From: Methanomassiliicoccaceae archaeon UBA328
GTDB taxonomy: Archaea; Thermoplasmatota; Thermoplasmata; Methanomassiliicoccales; Methanomethylophilaceae
Reading direction: 5' to 3'
Length of the DNA stretch: 64,000 nt
NCBI GenBank assembly: GCA_002506905.1
Contig: DAYM01000004.1
Coordinates: forward strand, 40,051-104,050
The position numbers and the translations under genes were made by a program. Shown here piece after piece: positions 44,502 through 53,864 of this stretch. Each line of letters starts with the position of its first letter. Within the stretch, counting starts at the first letter, position 1. The notes beneath the pieces are model-generated. The model did not search any database. It saw nothing but the letters and a program-made list of their open reading frames with translations, and had not been told where the DNA came from.

Positions 44502-46052
44502 ATGGCCGATGAAACGGAGAAGTTGGATTGGACCAACATCGATCCTAAATTGCGTACCATGATCATGGTGGGCCTGGCTCTCGGCATGCTGATGGCATGT
44601 CTTGACAGTACGATCGTGTCCACATCGTTGAAGACGATAGCGGAAGACCTCGGAGGCATGGAGCTTTATGCATGGGTGTTCACTGCCTACATGCTGTGCG
44701 AGACAGTGATGATACCCATAGCAGGTAAGCTTTCAGATCACTATGGTCGCAAACCTTTGCTTATTTTCGGCACTGTGATATTCATGGTCGGTTCGGTTCT
44801 GGCAGGGTTATCGGGTTCCATGATGGAATTGATAGTGTTTCGCGGGATGCAGGGGATCGGCGGCGGTATCTTGGTACCGGTCGCCACCGCGGCAGTGGCA
44901 GATCTGTACTCTCCTCAGGCGAGAGGAAGGATGCAGGGCATATTGGGCGCAATATTCGGAGTAGGGTCGGCCATAGGGCCTTTGATAGGAGGATACCTCA
45001 CGGATGCTATCAGCTGGCACTGGTGTTTCTTCATAAACATACCTATCGGGATAGCGGTGCTTCTCCTGACGATGAAGAAATTTCCCGCAGTGAATGCGGA
45101 TACGCTTCACAAGATCGATTACAGGGGAATAGGCGTTCTGGCAGTGTTCTTGGCGGATCTGTTGCTGATGTTCACCTGGGGAGGAGACAAATACGCGTGG
45201 TTAAGTACTGAAATAATAACGATGGCCCTGGTGGCCGCGGTATTGCTGGCTCTTTTCATATTCGTGGAGAGGAAGGTCGACGACCCTGTGATAAAGCCCA
45301 GCCTGTTCAAGAATCATACTATCGTCTATTGTGCGATCACGATGCTGATCTTCGGAATAGCGATGATGGGTACGATGGCATACATGTCTATTTTCCTGCA
45401 GACCGTGCTCGGATACACGGCGACGGAATCAGGTCTCATACAGATAGCGATGGTCGCCGGAATGATGATCGCATCGATGTCCAGCGGTGTTTTGATGGTC
45501 CGCACGGGCTCTAAGATATGGCTGGTTTCCGGAGCGGTCATCACTGCGGCAGGCATGCTGCTGATGTCGACCCTGCACGGAGGAAGCGGGATCTATGAGA
45601 TCCTGGCATATCTCTTCATCATGGGGGTGGGGCTCGGATGCATGATGTCTGTGTTGATGACAGTTACCCAGAACGCGGCAGATCTCGGCGAGATGGGAAT
45701 GACGACATCCATGGTGAATCTCTTCCGTTCGATCGGATCCACCGTGGCTACGGGTCTGTTTGCCACTTTCATAGCCTCATCCTTCAGCGGAGGGCTGGCG
45801 AACGTGCTGCCTGAAGAGATATGGGCCATATATCCGCACAATACGCAGATCCTCAACTATCTGACGGATCCCACTTTGCTTCCGTATGTGGGCGACATAA
45901 TATCGACCTATGGATCCAGCATATGCTATGCGTTCGCCATAGGATCGGTGATCATGCTGTTCACGCTGATCTTCATACCGAAGATGAAGAACGACAGAGG
46001 AGTGAAGGAGATCCACCGGAAGACCAAAGCTGCGGAGATCGAAGCGAAGTGA
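44502..46052 (+). CDS. MFS drug efflux pump, EmrB/DHA2 14-helix type
   Basis: A 516-residue transporter with fourteen helices. It has the DHA2 signs: LDSTIVSTSLKTIAEDLGG in helix 1, GKLSDHYGRKPLLIFG after helix 2 and GIGGGILVPVATAAVADLY, GPLIGGYLTDAISWHWCFF in helices 4-5. Such pumps export lipophilic drugs and bile-type compounds with H+. It is controlled by a promoter with two palindromes and is followed by a MarR-family gene (gap 78 bases), which is probably its repressor. The gene is intact. Confidence 0.9.
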   Translation: MADETEKLDWTNIDPKLRTMIMVGLALGMLMACLDSTIVSTSLKTIAEDLGGMELYAWVFTAYMLCETVMIPIAGKLSDHYGRKPLLIFGTVIFMVGSVLAGLSGSMMELIVFRGMQGIGGGILVPVATAAVADLYSPQARGRMQGILGAIFGVGSAIGPLIGGYLTDAISWHWCFFINIPIGIAVLLLTMKKFPAVNADTLHKIDYRGIGVLAVFLADLLLMFTWGGDKYAWLSTEIITMALVAAVLLALFIFVERKVDDPVIKPSLFKNHTIVYCAITMLIFGIAMMGTMAYMSIFLQTVLGYTATESGLIQIAMVAGMMIASMSSGVLMVRTGSKIWLVSGAVITAAGMLLMSTLHGGSGIYEILAYLFIMGVGLGCMMSVLMTVTQNAADLGEMGMTTSMVNLFRSIGSTVATGLFATFIASSFSGGLANVLPEEIWAIYPHNTQILNYLTDPTLLPYVGDIISTYGSSICYAFAIGSVIMLFTLIFIPKMKNDRGVKEIHRKTKAAEIEAK

Positions 46053-46130
46053 CAGAACCCCTGCCGCCTCCGAATGACCTCCGGAGACGGCACAAACGAT
46101 TATCAAAACAAACAGCATTGCGGCATCAGT

Positions 46131-46559
46131 ATGATAGTGAACGATCTTAACAATCCCAGTGTGATGAAGAAATTCGTCTATGCATACGTATCGGACAGGT
46201 TGAAAGGCACCAATGTACTTCCTTCATGGGGGCCGTTCATAATAGCCATAGGCGGTATGGACGGGGCATCCCAGAAGGATCTGTCGGAAGAATTGGATGT
46301 CAACAAATCTTTCACTACTCGCATAGTAAGGATCCTCATAGATGAGGGTATAGTGGTCAACAGAGGCGATTGCAGGGAGTTCGATCTGGTACTTACCGAG
46401 AAAGGTATGAATCTGCGGACCGAACTGATCGGATATCTGACAGATTGCAGGGATTATCTGTCATCGGACTTCAATGAAAAGGAATTGGAAGCATTCAAGA
46501 TATGCAATCAAAAGATCCTGAATAAGATCGATGAATACTATCGGAGCAGGGGCAGGTAA
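46131..46559 (+). CDS. MarR-family transcription regulator
   Basis: A 142-residue winged-helix regulator: helix-turn-helix GASQKDLSEELDVNKSFTTR followed by IVRILIDEGIV, and a wing with ID..I.RGD type turn leading to VLTEKG. Flanking helices form the dimer arm. It lies directly behind the MFS pump gene, the usual efflux-regulator arrangement, and the two operators at 44447-44490 fit a dimer of this class. ATG 46131 is preferred over an upstream start in frame. It ends in TAA. Confidence 0.87.
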   Translation: MIVNDLNNPSVMKKFVYAYVSDRLKGTNVLPSWGPFIIAIGGMDGASQKDLSEELDVNKSFTTRIVRILIDEGIVVNRGDCREFDLVLTEKGMNLRTELIGYLTDCRDYLSSDFNEKELEAFKICNQKILNKIDEYYRSRGR

Positions 46560-46567
46560 TTCTCCGG

Positions 46568-48970
46568 TCAGAAGAAATCATCCAGGCTGGTGCTCTTCTT
46601 CTGAGGTTTCCTCGGTGCTACCGGTTCCTTCTTCTTCGGCTTCGGAGGCTTATCGAAACTGTCGAAAAGCGTGGCCTGCTGACTTCCCAGAAGAAGGTCC
46701 TTTTCCGTCCATCCGAAGACCTCGGTGATCCTGGAGGACGTCTGTGCCAGACGTTCCGCATAATACTTGTAATCGGGAGTTCCTTTGAACTCGACGCCGC
46801 TCATGAAAGGTTCCACTTCCTGAGGCGTCTTGCCGGCATCGGTGACGATCCACGAGACCTTCATTCCCGGAATGAAGTCGTAGCCCATCTTCTTCAGTTT
46901 GATGGCGGCCTGAACGTTCGCCATCCTTTCCGGATTCTTGTAAGTGTTGAACTCCTTGCAGGTCCTGGATATCACAAGTTCAGACGGGTCCACATGTCCC
47001 GACAGGACATCCTGGACGGTCTTCTTCACAAGTGCCACCGCGCCCGCATCGTCTTCGTCGAGGATCTTCTCGAAGATGTCCGTCAGCAGTTCGCTCTGAA
47101 GGTCGAACGAATCCGATCTCCTCGTCTCGTAACCTCTGATGAAGAGCTCATCGCTGGCCTCGGGCCAGACGATCCTTCCGACGTACCTTTTCTTCGCACC
47201 GTGTGTGAACAGCGGTTCGAAGATCTTCTCGAATTCTAAAGTACCTCCGTTGCGGGTGTACTTCTCGGACATCTCGGTTCCGAACTTTATTGAACCTTCC
47301 AGTTCATGGAACGGGGATTGGATGAATACCGAATCCGTATCCGAATAGATGACCGGATTGCCTTCGCTCTCGACATCCTTGATGATGGACTTCACGTTGT
47401 CCCTTGCGAAAGATGTGATCGCGGCGCCGATCTTCTTGTCGGTGAATCTGTAGAACGAGGAGGCGAACACCCCGTAGAATGTGTTCATCAGCACCTTGAC
47501 CGCGGCCTGAAGACCGTCCAGGTAGTGATGTTCGTACGGATCCGTCGTGGCCTTCATCCTCTTCTTGATGTCGTCCCTCTGGTCCATCAGACCCGACAGG
47601 ATCTGCGGAAGGATGCCCACCTTGACCGAAGGCGACAGGAATCTGGCACCCGACGGTGCGACTATCTCCCCGTCCGGAGACAATGTGGTGAAACAGATGT
47701 TCTTCGCTATGATCAGCGACGGATACATCGACTTGAAATCTTCGACGCAGACCCAATGGTAGAGCCCCGGCGTCATCGTGTGGACGTAGCCGCCTTCGAT
47801 GGCCTCCGATTCGGCGTTCCTCCTTCCCATGAGGGGCACTCCGATCTTGTTCCTGTCGGCCGCACGGATGAGAAGCGAATCGGCAAGCTGCGACGATCCC
47901 GCGGTGAGGACATCCTCCAGCGGAAGCTTCGAGACCGCCGCCAGGTCCATGCCTTTCCTGAGGGTTCCGACCCTCAGCAGGATCTTCAGTGCCAGCTCAG
48001 CATCTTTGAAACAGTATTTGATGACCTTCGCCCTGTCCCTGGCCCATTCTTCGTCCATGTGTTTGGGATCGACATCCAGTTTGGTCTCGCCCAGGACCTC
48101 CAGGGAAACGGCATTCAGTGTCTCCTGTTTGGGACGGAGTTCCTTCTTCGCCGCCCACCAGGCATCGGTGATCATCCTTCCCTTGACCCTCCAGAACCTG
48201 TTGCTGACAAGCCTCGGCTGTCCGCCGTCGCGTCCCCAGGGGAGGGCATCCTTCATCTTGTTCGCTTCGGCCCTCTCGATGATCTTCCTGATATCGTAGT
48301 TGTCGATGTTGTATCCGGTTATTACGTCCGGGTCTTCTCTTTCGATAAGTTTTGCGAAGCCCTCGATGATATCCTTTTCCAGACCAGATAATGATTCGCA
48401 GTTGCGTATGATGTCGTCCTCGCCGATCACCGTGCATATGGTGTAGATGAAGCCGTGTTCGACGCTGTTCTCGATATCGAAAGACAGGATCCTCAGGCCC
48501 GGATCGAAGGGTTCGATGTTCTCGAACGAGGACATCCTGATCGTAAGGTCGGTGACGTATGTGTCTTCGACCTCATCCCCGGTCACCCTGATGCAGGCGC
48601 CCATGTCCATGTCGTAGACGAATCTGTGATGGAACGGTATGTCCGCCGCCAGGACATGGTATCCTTTGTTCTTCCAGTCCTTTCTGTATTCGGGGACCTT
48701 CCAGGGATACTTCACGGTCACCTTGGCGACCTCGTGCTCCTCTCCCTTGTAGTACAATGTGTCCCTTTCGGAGGAGACGACGTCCTCGTCCCTCTTCAGG
48801 ATCTTGTCGACGGTCTCGTCCGGGTCGACCACGTAATAATACGCTTTGTAATCGGAGTACAGGATGGTTATCGACTTCTTGTCGCGCGTCTTTCCGAAGA
48901 GTTCGATAGAGACGTCATCGTCCCTGTTGCGGTACGATGCACTCAGAAGTCTTACATCCCATGTACCCAT
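46568..48970 (-). CDS. polB: Family B DNA polymerase (PolB)
   Basis: The replicative-type archaeal B polymerase, 800 residues from ATG 48970. The exonuclease domain has ILSFDIENS and NIDNYDIRK; the polymerase domain has DFKSMYPSLI, LMNTFYGVFAS, YSDTDSVF and EKIFEPLFTHGAKKRYVG. It ends KKSTSLDDFF, a PCNA-interacting (PIP) motif. The family Thermoplasmatota-Euryarchaeota type is supported. It follows the YchF-like gene on the same strand by 7 bases. Full length and intact. Confidence 0.96.
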   Translation of the reverse strand: MGTWDVRLLSASYRNRDDDVSIELFGKTRDKKSITILYSDYKAYYYVVDPDETVDKILKRDEDVVSSERDTLYYKGEEHEVAKVTVKYPWKVPEYRKDWKNKGYHVLAADIPFHHRFVYDMDMGACIRVTGDEVEDTYVTDLTIRMSSFENIEPFDPGLRILSFDIENSVEHGFIYTICTVIGEDDIIRNCESLSGLEKDIIEGFAKLIEREDPDVITGYNIDNYDIRKIIERAEANKMKDALPWGRDGGQPRLVSNRFWRVKGRMITDAWWAAKKELRPKQETLNAVSLEVLGETKLDVDPKHMDEEWARDRAKVIKYCFKDAELALKILLRVGTLRKGMDLAAVSKLPLEDVLTAGSSQLADSLLIRAADRNKIGVPLMGRRNAESEAIEGGYVHTMTPGLYHWVCVEDFKSMYPSLIIAKNICFTTLSPDGEIVAPSGARFLSPSVKVGILPQILSGLMDQRDDIKKRMKATTDPYEHHYLDGLQAAVKVLMNTFYGVFASSFYRFTDKKIGAAITSFARDNVKSIIKDVESEGNPVIYSDTDSVFIQSPFHELEGSIKFGTEMSEKYTRNGGTLEFEKIFEPLFTHGAKKRYVGRIVWPEASDELFIRGYETRRSDSFDLQSELLTDIFEKILDEDDAGAVALVKKTVQDVLSGHVDPSELVISRTCKEFNTYKNPERMANVQAAIKLKKMGYDFIPGMKVSWIVTDAGKTPQEVEPFMSGVEFKGTPDYKYYAERLAQTSSRITEVFGWTEKDLLLGSQQATLFDSFDKPPKPKKKEPVAPRKPQKKSTSLDDFF

Positions 48971-48977
48971 GATAACC

Positions 48978-50165
48978 TCATTTGTTTGCGACGATCCTGA
49001 TGACGTCCCCGTCCTGCAGGATGTAGTCCGCACCGACGGTACGTTTGGTCTTCGCGTTCACGGCTCTGATGAATTTGTCTCCCAGATCGGAGTGGACCCT
49101 GTATGCGAGGTCCTTTGCGGTGAATCCCCTGGGCACCAGGAAACAGTCCGGGAGGACCCTTCCGAAGTGGTCTGTGTATTTCGTCTCGTCCTCAACGGGA
49201 TAGACGGCGATGTAGTCGAGCACCTTGAAGACGCCGGTCTCGATACAGGTCTGAATGCCTGTTCCGCCGTATTTCTTCATGTTCTCGGCCATGTATTCGA
49301 GGGCCTTCTTCTGACCTTCGTTGATCTTGACGCCTTCCTTGATCTTGAATTCAGCATCTCCGGCGTTGTATTCGATGAGTCCCGCGGCCGCTGCCTTCTT
49401 GAGTGCCAGTTCGGTCTCTGCAAGGGTAGGGACGGTCATATCCCCCATCTCCTTCAGCTTGGAGATGTTCTCTTCCGATGCAAGGTCTGCCTTATTCATC
49501 GCGATGATCATGGGTTTCGATATCGCCCTGATCTCCGTGCAGAGGTCCAGGAGTATGTCGTCATCCCATTGGGTCGGGTCGGCAGGCAGCTCCACATGCT
49601 TGAGCGCCTCTTTGATCTGTGCTTCCGTGATATTCAGTCCGGCAAGTCTTTCTTCCAGGATGACCTCCTGTTTGGTACCCTGCATCTTCGCCTGTCTGGC
49701 TATTCTGCCGAGACCGTTCTTGATGATCTCTCTCATCCAGTATTCGATCTCTTTTCTGAGGAATTTGACATCCTCCGTGGGGTCGTATGTTCCGGGGTCT
49801 CCGGGGTTTCCCTCGAGATCGGTGGAACCGCTCGCATCGACGACGTTCACCAGGGCATCGGCCTGTCTGAGGTCGTCCAGGAACTTGTTTCCGAGACCTT
49901 TTCCGTCCCAGGCACCCGGTACCAATCCGGCAACGTCCAGGAGTTCCACCGGTACCATCCTCGTGCCGTTGACGCAGAGCGAGTTGTGAGGGGTGCATTG
50001 GACCCCGAGCTCCTTGCACGGGCACGATGTGCGCACATATGCGACACCTTTGTTCGGTTCGATTGTTGTGAACGGATAGTTGGCTATCTCGACGGGTGCC
50101 ATGGTGGCGGCGCCGAAGAATGTGGATTTTCCTACGTTTGGTTTTCCTACGATCCCTATTTGCAT
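48978..50165 (-). CDS. ychF: YchF/OLA1-type translation-associated GTPase with TGS domain
   Basis: An Obg-superfamily GTPase of 395 residues. Walker A GKPNVGKSTFFGAAT sits at the N-terminus and ELLDVAGLVPGAWDGKGLG is the switch II region; the NKAD specificity motif is at about 173-176 (MNKADL). The C-terminal 80 residues form a TGS domain. The central insertion with CPCKELGVQCTPHNSLC is typical of archaeal members. Binds ribosomes or acts in stress; role in archaea not settled. It overlaps no neighbour. Confidence 0.92.
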   Translation of the reverse strand: MQIGIVGKPNVGKSTFFGAATMAPVEIANYPFTTIEPNKGVAYVRTSCPCKELGVQCTPHNSLCVNGTRMVPVELLDVAGLVPGAWDGKGLGNKFLDDLRQADALVNVVDASGSTDLEGNPGDPGTYDPTEDVKFLRKEIEYWMREIIKNGLGRIARQAKMQGTKQEVILEERLAGLNITEAQIKEALKHVELPADPTQWDDDILLDLCTEIRAISKPMIIAMNKADLASEENISKLKEMGDMTVPTLAETELALKKAAAAGLIEYNAGDAEFKIKEGVKINEGQKKALEYMAENMKKYGGTGIQTCIETGVFKVLDYIAVYPVEDETKYTDHFGRVLPDCFLVPRGFTAKDLAYRVHSDLGDKFIRAVNAKTKRTVGADYILQDGDVIRIVANK

Positions 50166-50254
50166 GTGATCACCGTCAGTTATGTATTCGCGTTATTTGA
50201 TTATACCGCGCGTGCGACCGATATTATTATCATCGTCGCGGAGTATGACGCGTC

Positions 50255-50365
50255 ATGAACCTGCAAGAGATGTTCCTGATAGCTTCGTCGTTGATCCTGG
50301 TGGGTATCACGGTCGTTATGCTCTACGGATTCTACAGATCGAGCAAGAACGGCAAGCTCAAGTGA
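50255..50365 (+). CDS. Single-helix membrane microprotein, 36 residues
   Basis: ATG 50255 opens a 36-residue frame with one membrane helix (FLIASSLILVGITVVMLYGF) and a basic tail SSKNGKLK, ending in TGA. It is divergent from the YchF-like gene, with an AT-rich promoter-like stretch between. The design is like small membrane subunits or regulators of transporters. The 250 bases downstream (50366-50616) hold a TATA-like TATAAAAC near 50425 and nothing else that I can support. Confidence 0.5.
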   Translation: MNLQEMFLIASSLILVGITVVMLYGFYRSSKNGKLK

Positions 50366-50616
50366 GACCGCAGACGTACATGGTTTTTCGATATCCCGGG
50401 TACGATCATTAGTTGTAGGAAAGATATAAAACGCGTAAGGCGGCGGTATATCTGCAATTCACGCATCTAAGCTGTTCGGATCCAGAAGGAAATCGAGGAT
50501 AATTTGGTGGCATATTACAGTAAATTACGATTAGCACGATTCATGACCTTGTTTCTCTAATCTGCAGATCGTGCAGGTCTGCTCGTTGATGGACGCTGTC
50601 CCGGAATACAGGCAGT

Positions 50617-51411
50617 TCAGTTCTGATGTCTGAGGTCGTAGACCGCATCGGTCAGTTCGCCGATCTCGGCGGGCCTGAGCGATTCCACGCGTGCGTCCAG
50701 GTACGGCAGGTCCGCATCCTTGGGGATGATCCCTGCAGCTTTCAGCGAGGTCCCGATCTTCTTCCTTCTGTGGTTGAATGTGACCTCGGTTATCTTGAAG
50801 AATAATCTTTCGTCCTTCACCGTGAAAGGTGCGGGACGCGGAACGATCTCCACCAATGCGGAATCCACTTTCGGGGCGGGGTTGAATCTCGAACGCGGGA
50901 CCTTCTCGAGTATCCTGCATTCGGCCCTGAAGAAAAGGTTAACCGTCAGGCGGGAGTAGTCCGGACTGCCGACATCCGCTACCATCCTGTCCGCGAATTC
51001 CTTCTGCACCATGACCACGGCCTTCTTGAAATCGTAATCGAGGAGCTTGAAGATGATCGGGGTGGATACGCTGTACGGAAGGTTGCTGACGAACTTGTCA
51101 AAAGGCGGGAAATCAATCTTGACGGCGTCTCCCTCTATCAGTTCGATCCTGTCTCCGTACGTTTCTCCGATGTACTGTGTCAGAGTGGAATCCAATTCGA
51201 TACAGGTGACGTGGTCCGAGACCTCTATGAGCTTTCTGGTCAGAACTCCCAGGCCCGGTCCAACTTCGAGGACGCGGTCTGTCTTGGCAATATCGGCGTA
51301 TCCGACATGGCGTTCTGCCACGCGGTCGTCTATAAGGAAGTTCTGACCCTTGCTCTTTTTCGGGACGATGCCGGTCTCGGAGATCAGCCGTCTCATGTCG
51401 TTATCGCTCAT
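50617..51411 (-). CDS. ksgA: 16S rRNA dimethyladenosine transferase KsgA/Dim1
   Basis: Makes m6,2A at the two adjacent adenosines of helix 45 in 16S rRNA. The 264-residue protein from ATG 51411 has KGQNFLIDD, the SAM loop LEVGPGLGVLTRKL, and the catalytic NLPYSVSTPIIFKLL (motif IV, N-L-P-Y). The C-terminal domain has the family EVTFNHRRKKIGTSLK. It overlaps the DUF655 gene by four bases (ATGA). Cluster order ksgA-DUF655-rpoF-L21e is strongly conserved in archaea. Confidence 0.96.
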   Translation of the reverse strand: MSDNDMRRLISETGIVPKKSKGQNFLIDDRVAERHVGYADIAKTDRVLEVGPGLGVLTRKLIEVSDHVTCIELDSTLTQYIGETYGDRIELIEGDAVKIDFPPFDKFVSNLPYSVSTPIIFKLLDYDFKKAVVMVQKEFADRMVADVGSPDYSRLTVNLFFRAECRILEKVPRSRFNPAPKVDSALVEIVPRPAPFTVKDERLFFKITEVTFNHRRKKIGTSLKAAGIIPKDADLPYLDARVESLRPAEIGELTDAVYDLRHQN

Positions 51412-51953
51412 CTCGACACGAACAGGTAACGCTTTCTGTCGGGGTCCCTGATCTCCAGCACGATACGCGCCGCGATCAGCTTCTCGGGTGTCTTGATCGC
51501 CGGAACTCTTGTTGCGAGGTCTGCGAAGTCCTTGAACGCTCCGTTCCTGGACTTGTCGTCGAGGATGGCCTGCATGGTCTTCTTTCCCAGTCCGGGAAGC
51601 TCTTCCAACAGGTGTTTGCGCATGGAGATCGGTTCGGCCTCGTTGTAGAATCTGATGAATCTTGTCTCGTTGGCCTTGACGATCGCTTCGACCGCGTAGT
51701 CCAGTTCCGCATTTGCTGCACGGGAGAGTTCCTGTGCACCGATACGTTTCTTGACGTGGTCGATCTCTGTCCTCTTGGAGTTGTCCTTTCCGATATAGAC
51801 GCGGTCTCCGATGTTGATGGACGCTTTGGGCACGAGTTCGAAAAGTTTGAACTCGTTGTCTCCTACGGCGTAGCACAGGGGCTCCTTCTTTCCGAAGTTA
51901 CCTCCCGGTGTTCCCATCGGCAAATAATCTAGAATATATGCGTACTCTTCCAT
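51408..51953 (-). CDS. DUF655 protein (HhH-type RNA/DNA binding)
   Basis: A 181-residue archaeal protein with an N-terminal beta region (YILDYLPMGTPGGNFGKKEP) and a C-terminal helix-hairpin-helix (LLEELPGLGKKTMQAILDD), which suggests nucleic-acid binding. DUF655 proteins are found beside ksgA and rpoF throughout archaea and probably act in rRNA processing or transcription. The family length is normal. It overlaps ksgA and follows rpoF by 22 bases. Confidence 0.92.
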   Translation of the reverse strand: MEEYAYILDYLPMGTPGGNFGKKEPLCYAVGDNEFKLFELVPKASINIGDRVYIGKDNSKRTEIDHVKKRIGAQELSRAANAELDYAVEAIVKANETRFIRFYNEAEPISMRKHLLEELPGLGKKTMQAILDDKSRNGAFKDFADLATRVPAIKTPEKLIAARIVLEIRDPDRKRYLFVSR

Positions 51954-51975
51954 AGAATCCCTCCCTGTAATCGAT

Positions 51976-52293
51976 TCACAGGTATTTACTTACTATCTCG
52001 ATGACCTTATTGGTCGCCGCGGCGTCGAGCGCGATCCTCTCTTTCGAAAGGATGGCGCGGACGTCCTCGGGATACTGAGGAAGCATGTCCGCAATCTTGA
52101 CAGCGACGTATTCGGTTATATCGGGGATCTCACTGACCTCCGCGATGATAGCCTTTGCGTCCTCTGTCGAAATAGGGCAAACCGTCCTCGCGTGTTCCAT
52201 AGCGGCCTTCTGCGTAGTAAGGAGTTCTCTTTTCTCGTTCTCTGCAGTGAGGAGGTCTCTGACCTCCGCCAGGCTTACGTACTGTTCGGACAT
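51976..52293 (-). CDS. rpoF: DNA-directed RNA polymerase subunit F (Rpb4)
   Basis: The 105-residue Rpb4/RpoF subunit that with RpoE forms the polymerase stalk. It shows the helical HRDC-like fold with VSEIPDITEYVAVKIADMLP and DVRAILSKERIAL. The gene sits between L21e and DUF655 as in other archaea. Confidence 0.92.
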   Translation of the reverse strand: MSEQYVSLAEVRDLLTAENEKRELLTTQKAAMEHARTVCPISTEDAKAIIAEVSEIPDITEYVAVKIADMLPQYPEDVRAILSKERIALDAAATNKVIEIVSKYL

Positions 52294-52321
52294 ATGTTTA
52301 CCTCTTTGGTCGATTTGAAAT

Positions 52322-52615
52322 TCAGTTTACGTTCTTTACAAGGTGCTCAGGGCGTGCAACTACGATCTTTGTCTTGTTGCCGTCTTTGACGCTTACCTCG
52401 TAAGCGGCTCCCCTGGGGCCGATGATGACGCCGGTGAGTCCGTGGAATCTGGAGAAGGGCATTCCCTTGTGGACACTGGGGTCGATGATGATGTTGACCT
52501 TCTCTCCTGCCTCAAAGGTCTGGAAGGCCTTTGTGATGGGCGAGAGTCCGCGTGCCCTTACGTTTTTCTTAAGGACCTGACGGGTCTTTGTCCTTGTTCC
52601 TCTGGATGCTTGCAT
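52322..52615 (-). CDS. rpl21e: 50S ribosomal protein L21e
   Basis: The 97-residue archaeal L21e: ASRGTRTKTRQVLKKNVRAR, then FEAGEKVNIIIDPSVHKGMP, then the SH3-type GLTGVIIGPRGAAYEV. Complete, with normal length. It is read just after pus10 (one base apart) in a translation-coupled run on the minus strand. Confidence 0.95.
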   Translation of the reverse strand: MQASRGTRTKTRQVLKKNVRARGLSPITKAFQTFEAGEKVNIIIDPSVHKGMPFSRFHGLTGVIIGPRGAAYEVSVKDGNKTKIVVARPEHLVKNVN

Positions 52616-52616
52616 T

Positions 52617-53855
52617 TTAATCCCTCATTGGTTGTTCTTGATAGTCGATGGCTAACACATCGAGGGTCTCCACCTTACAGGGGATTCCCAATGCCTCGGA
52701 GAAATTGGGGTTCGTCCTTCCGTCATCGCCAGACACGAATTCCTTCACATATGTTCCGGATTCCGTCTTCAGGGTCAGTTCGAATGTGTCGTCCCCAGTC
52801 ACTTCCGCCTCTACCCAGTGGATTGTCCTGTGTCTCACAAGGTCGGCACGACGGTGCTCGACCCTCTGTGGAGTCCTCTGGTCGATGTGGACATTCTTGA
52901 ACGCTAAGGAGACCTCAATCACTCTTTCTTTATTAACCTTACCCTGCGCTTTTACCTTTACGTGGTAGGTTTTGTCGGGGTCGGACCCTTTATAGAGCTG
53001 CACGGCCCCCCTAGGTACGAAATGCAGACTGTTGTATTTTGCCAATTCCGACTTGTTTGCCTCGGCCTCGAGCTCGTCTAGGTCGATGTCCCTGATACGG
53101 GGCTTGCTGATCTCGAGTACGAACGGTCTTCCCTCGCCGAGCATGCAGGCGTCGATATCCTCCCTGCCCATGCCGTGGAAGAAGTGCTCCTCTCCGTCAG
53201 CCATCTTAAGGGCGATGTCTCCGATGATCTCCTGGACGGAGGTCTGGTACATCTTTCCCGTGTTATTGCATCTGGGACATCCCTTGCCGTGGCATACTCT
53301 GCACGGCCAGATGGTCTGCGGGATCTCCCTGCTCAATTTGTTGTAACGTCCGGCTATGAATATGGGCGCGATGTCCAGTGCGACATCCGCGAACCTGGTG
53401 TCGACGCATGCGACGACCTGGGGCTGTTTGAACTCCACGGCGCGGTTGATCTTAGGAAGTGCCAGTTTTCCGACCTCGCGGTTCAGCTCGGTCTTGATGG
53501 ACTCCGGATTCTCCAGGCCGTATTCCTCCCAGATCTCCTTCTCTTTCTTGATGACCTCCGGTTCAACTCTGCAGCCGACCAGGAAGTTGTCCGATTCGAC
53601 ATCGTTGATCTTCTCGGCGACCTCGTCGGAGAACCTCTCCATAAGGTCGAAGACATTCTCGCAGAGGGAGCAGAACTCGGGCGCGGGTATATCGATGCCC
53701 TCTTCCTTCAGTCCCTCGCGGATCATCCTTCCGCGTTCGTCGTTGGTCATTCCCGTGCCTACTTTGCCGAACATCCTGCCCAGGCAGTGGTCGCACAGTT
53801 CCAGTTTGGCCAGTTTCTCGGCCGTCTCAAGATTGTCTCTGACCCAGTCTTCCAT
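52617..53855 (-). CDS. pus10: tRNA pseudouridine synthase Pus10
   Basis: Makes pseudouridine 54 and 55 in the T-loop of tRNAs in archaea. The 412-residue protein has a zinc-ribbon/THUMP N-terminal half with CDHCLGRMFG (residues 22-31), CSLC (58-61) and a further CRVCHGKGCPRC, and a catalytic half with GREDIDACMLGEGRPF, whose Asp is the catalytic residue. Length is normal. It ends in TAA one base before L21e. Confidence 0.93.
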   Translation of the reverse strand: MEDWVRDNLETAEKLAKLELCDHCLGRMFGKVGTGMTNDERGRMIREGLKEEGIDIPAPEFCSLCENVFDLMERFSDEVAEKINDVESDNFLVGCRVEPEVIKKEKEIWEEYGLENPESIKTELNREVGKLALPKINRAVEFKQPQVVACVDTRFADVALDIAPIFIAGRYNKLSREIPQTIWPCRVCHGKGCPRCNNTGKMYQTSVQEIIGDIALKMADGEEHFFHGMGREDIDACMLGEGRPFVLEISKPRIRDIDLDELEAEANKSELAKYNSLHFVPRGAVQLYKGSDPDKTYHVKVKAQGKVNKERVIEVSLAFKNVHIDQRTPQRVEHRRADLVRHRTIHWVEAEVTGDDTFELTLKTESGTYVKEFVSGDDGRTNPNFSEALGIPCKVETLDVLAIDYQEQPMRD

Positions 53856-53864
53856 ATGGATCCC

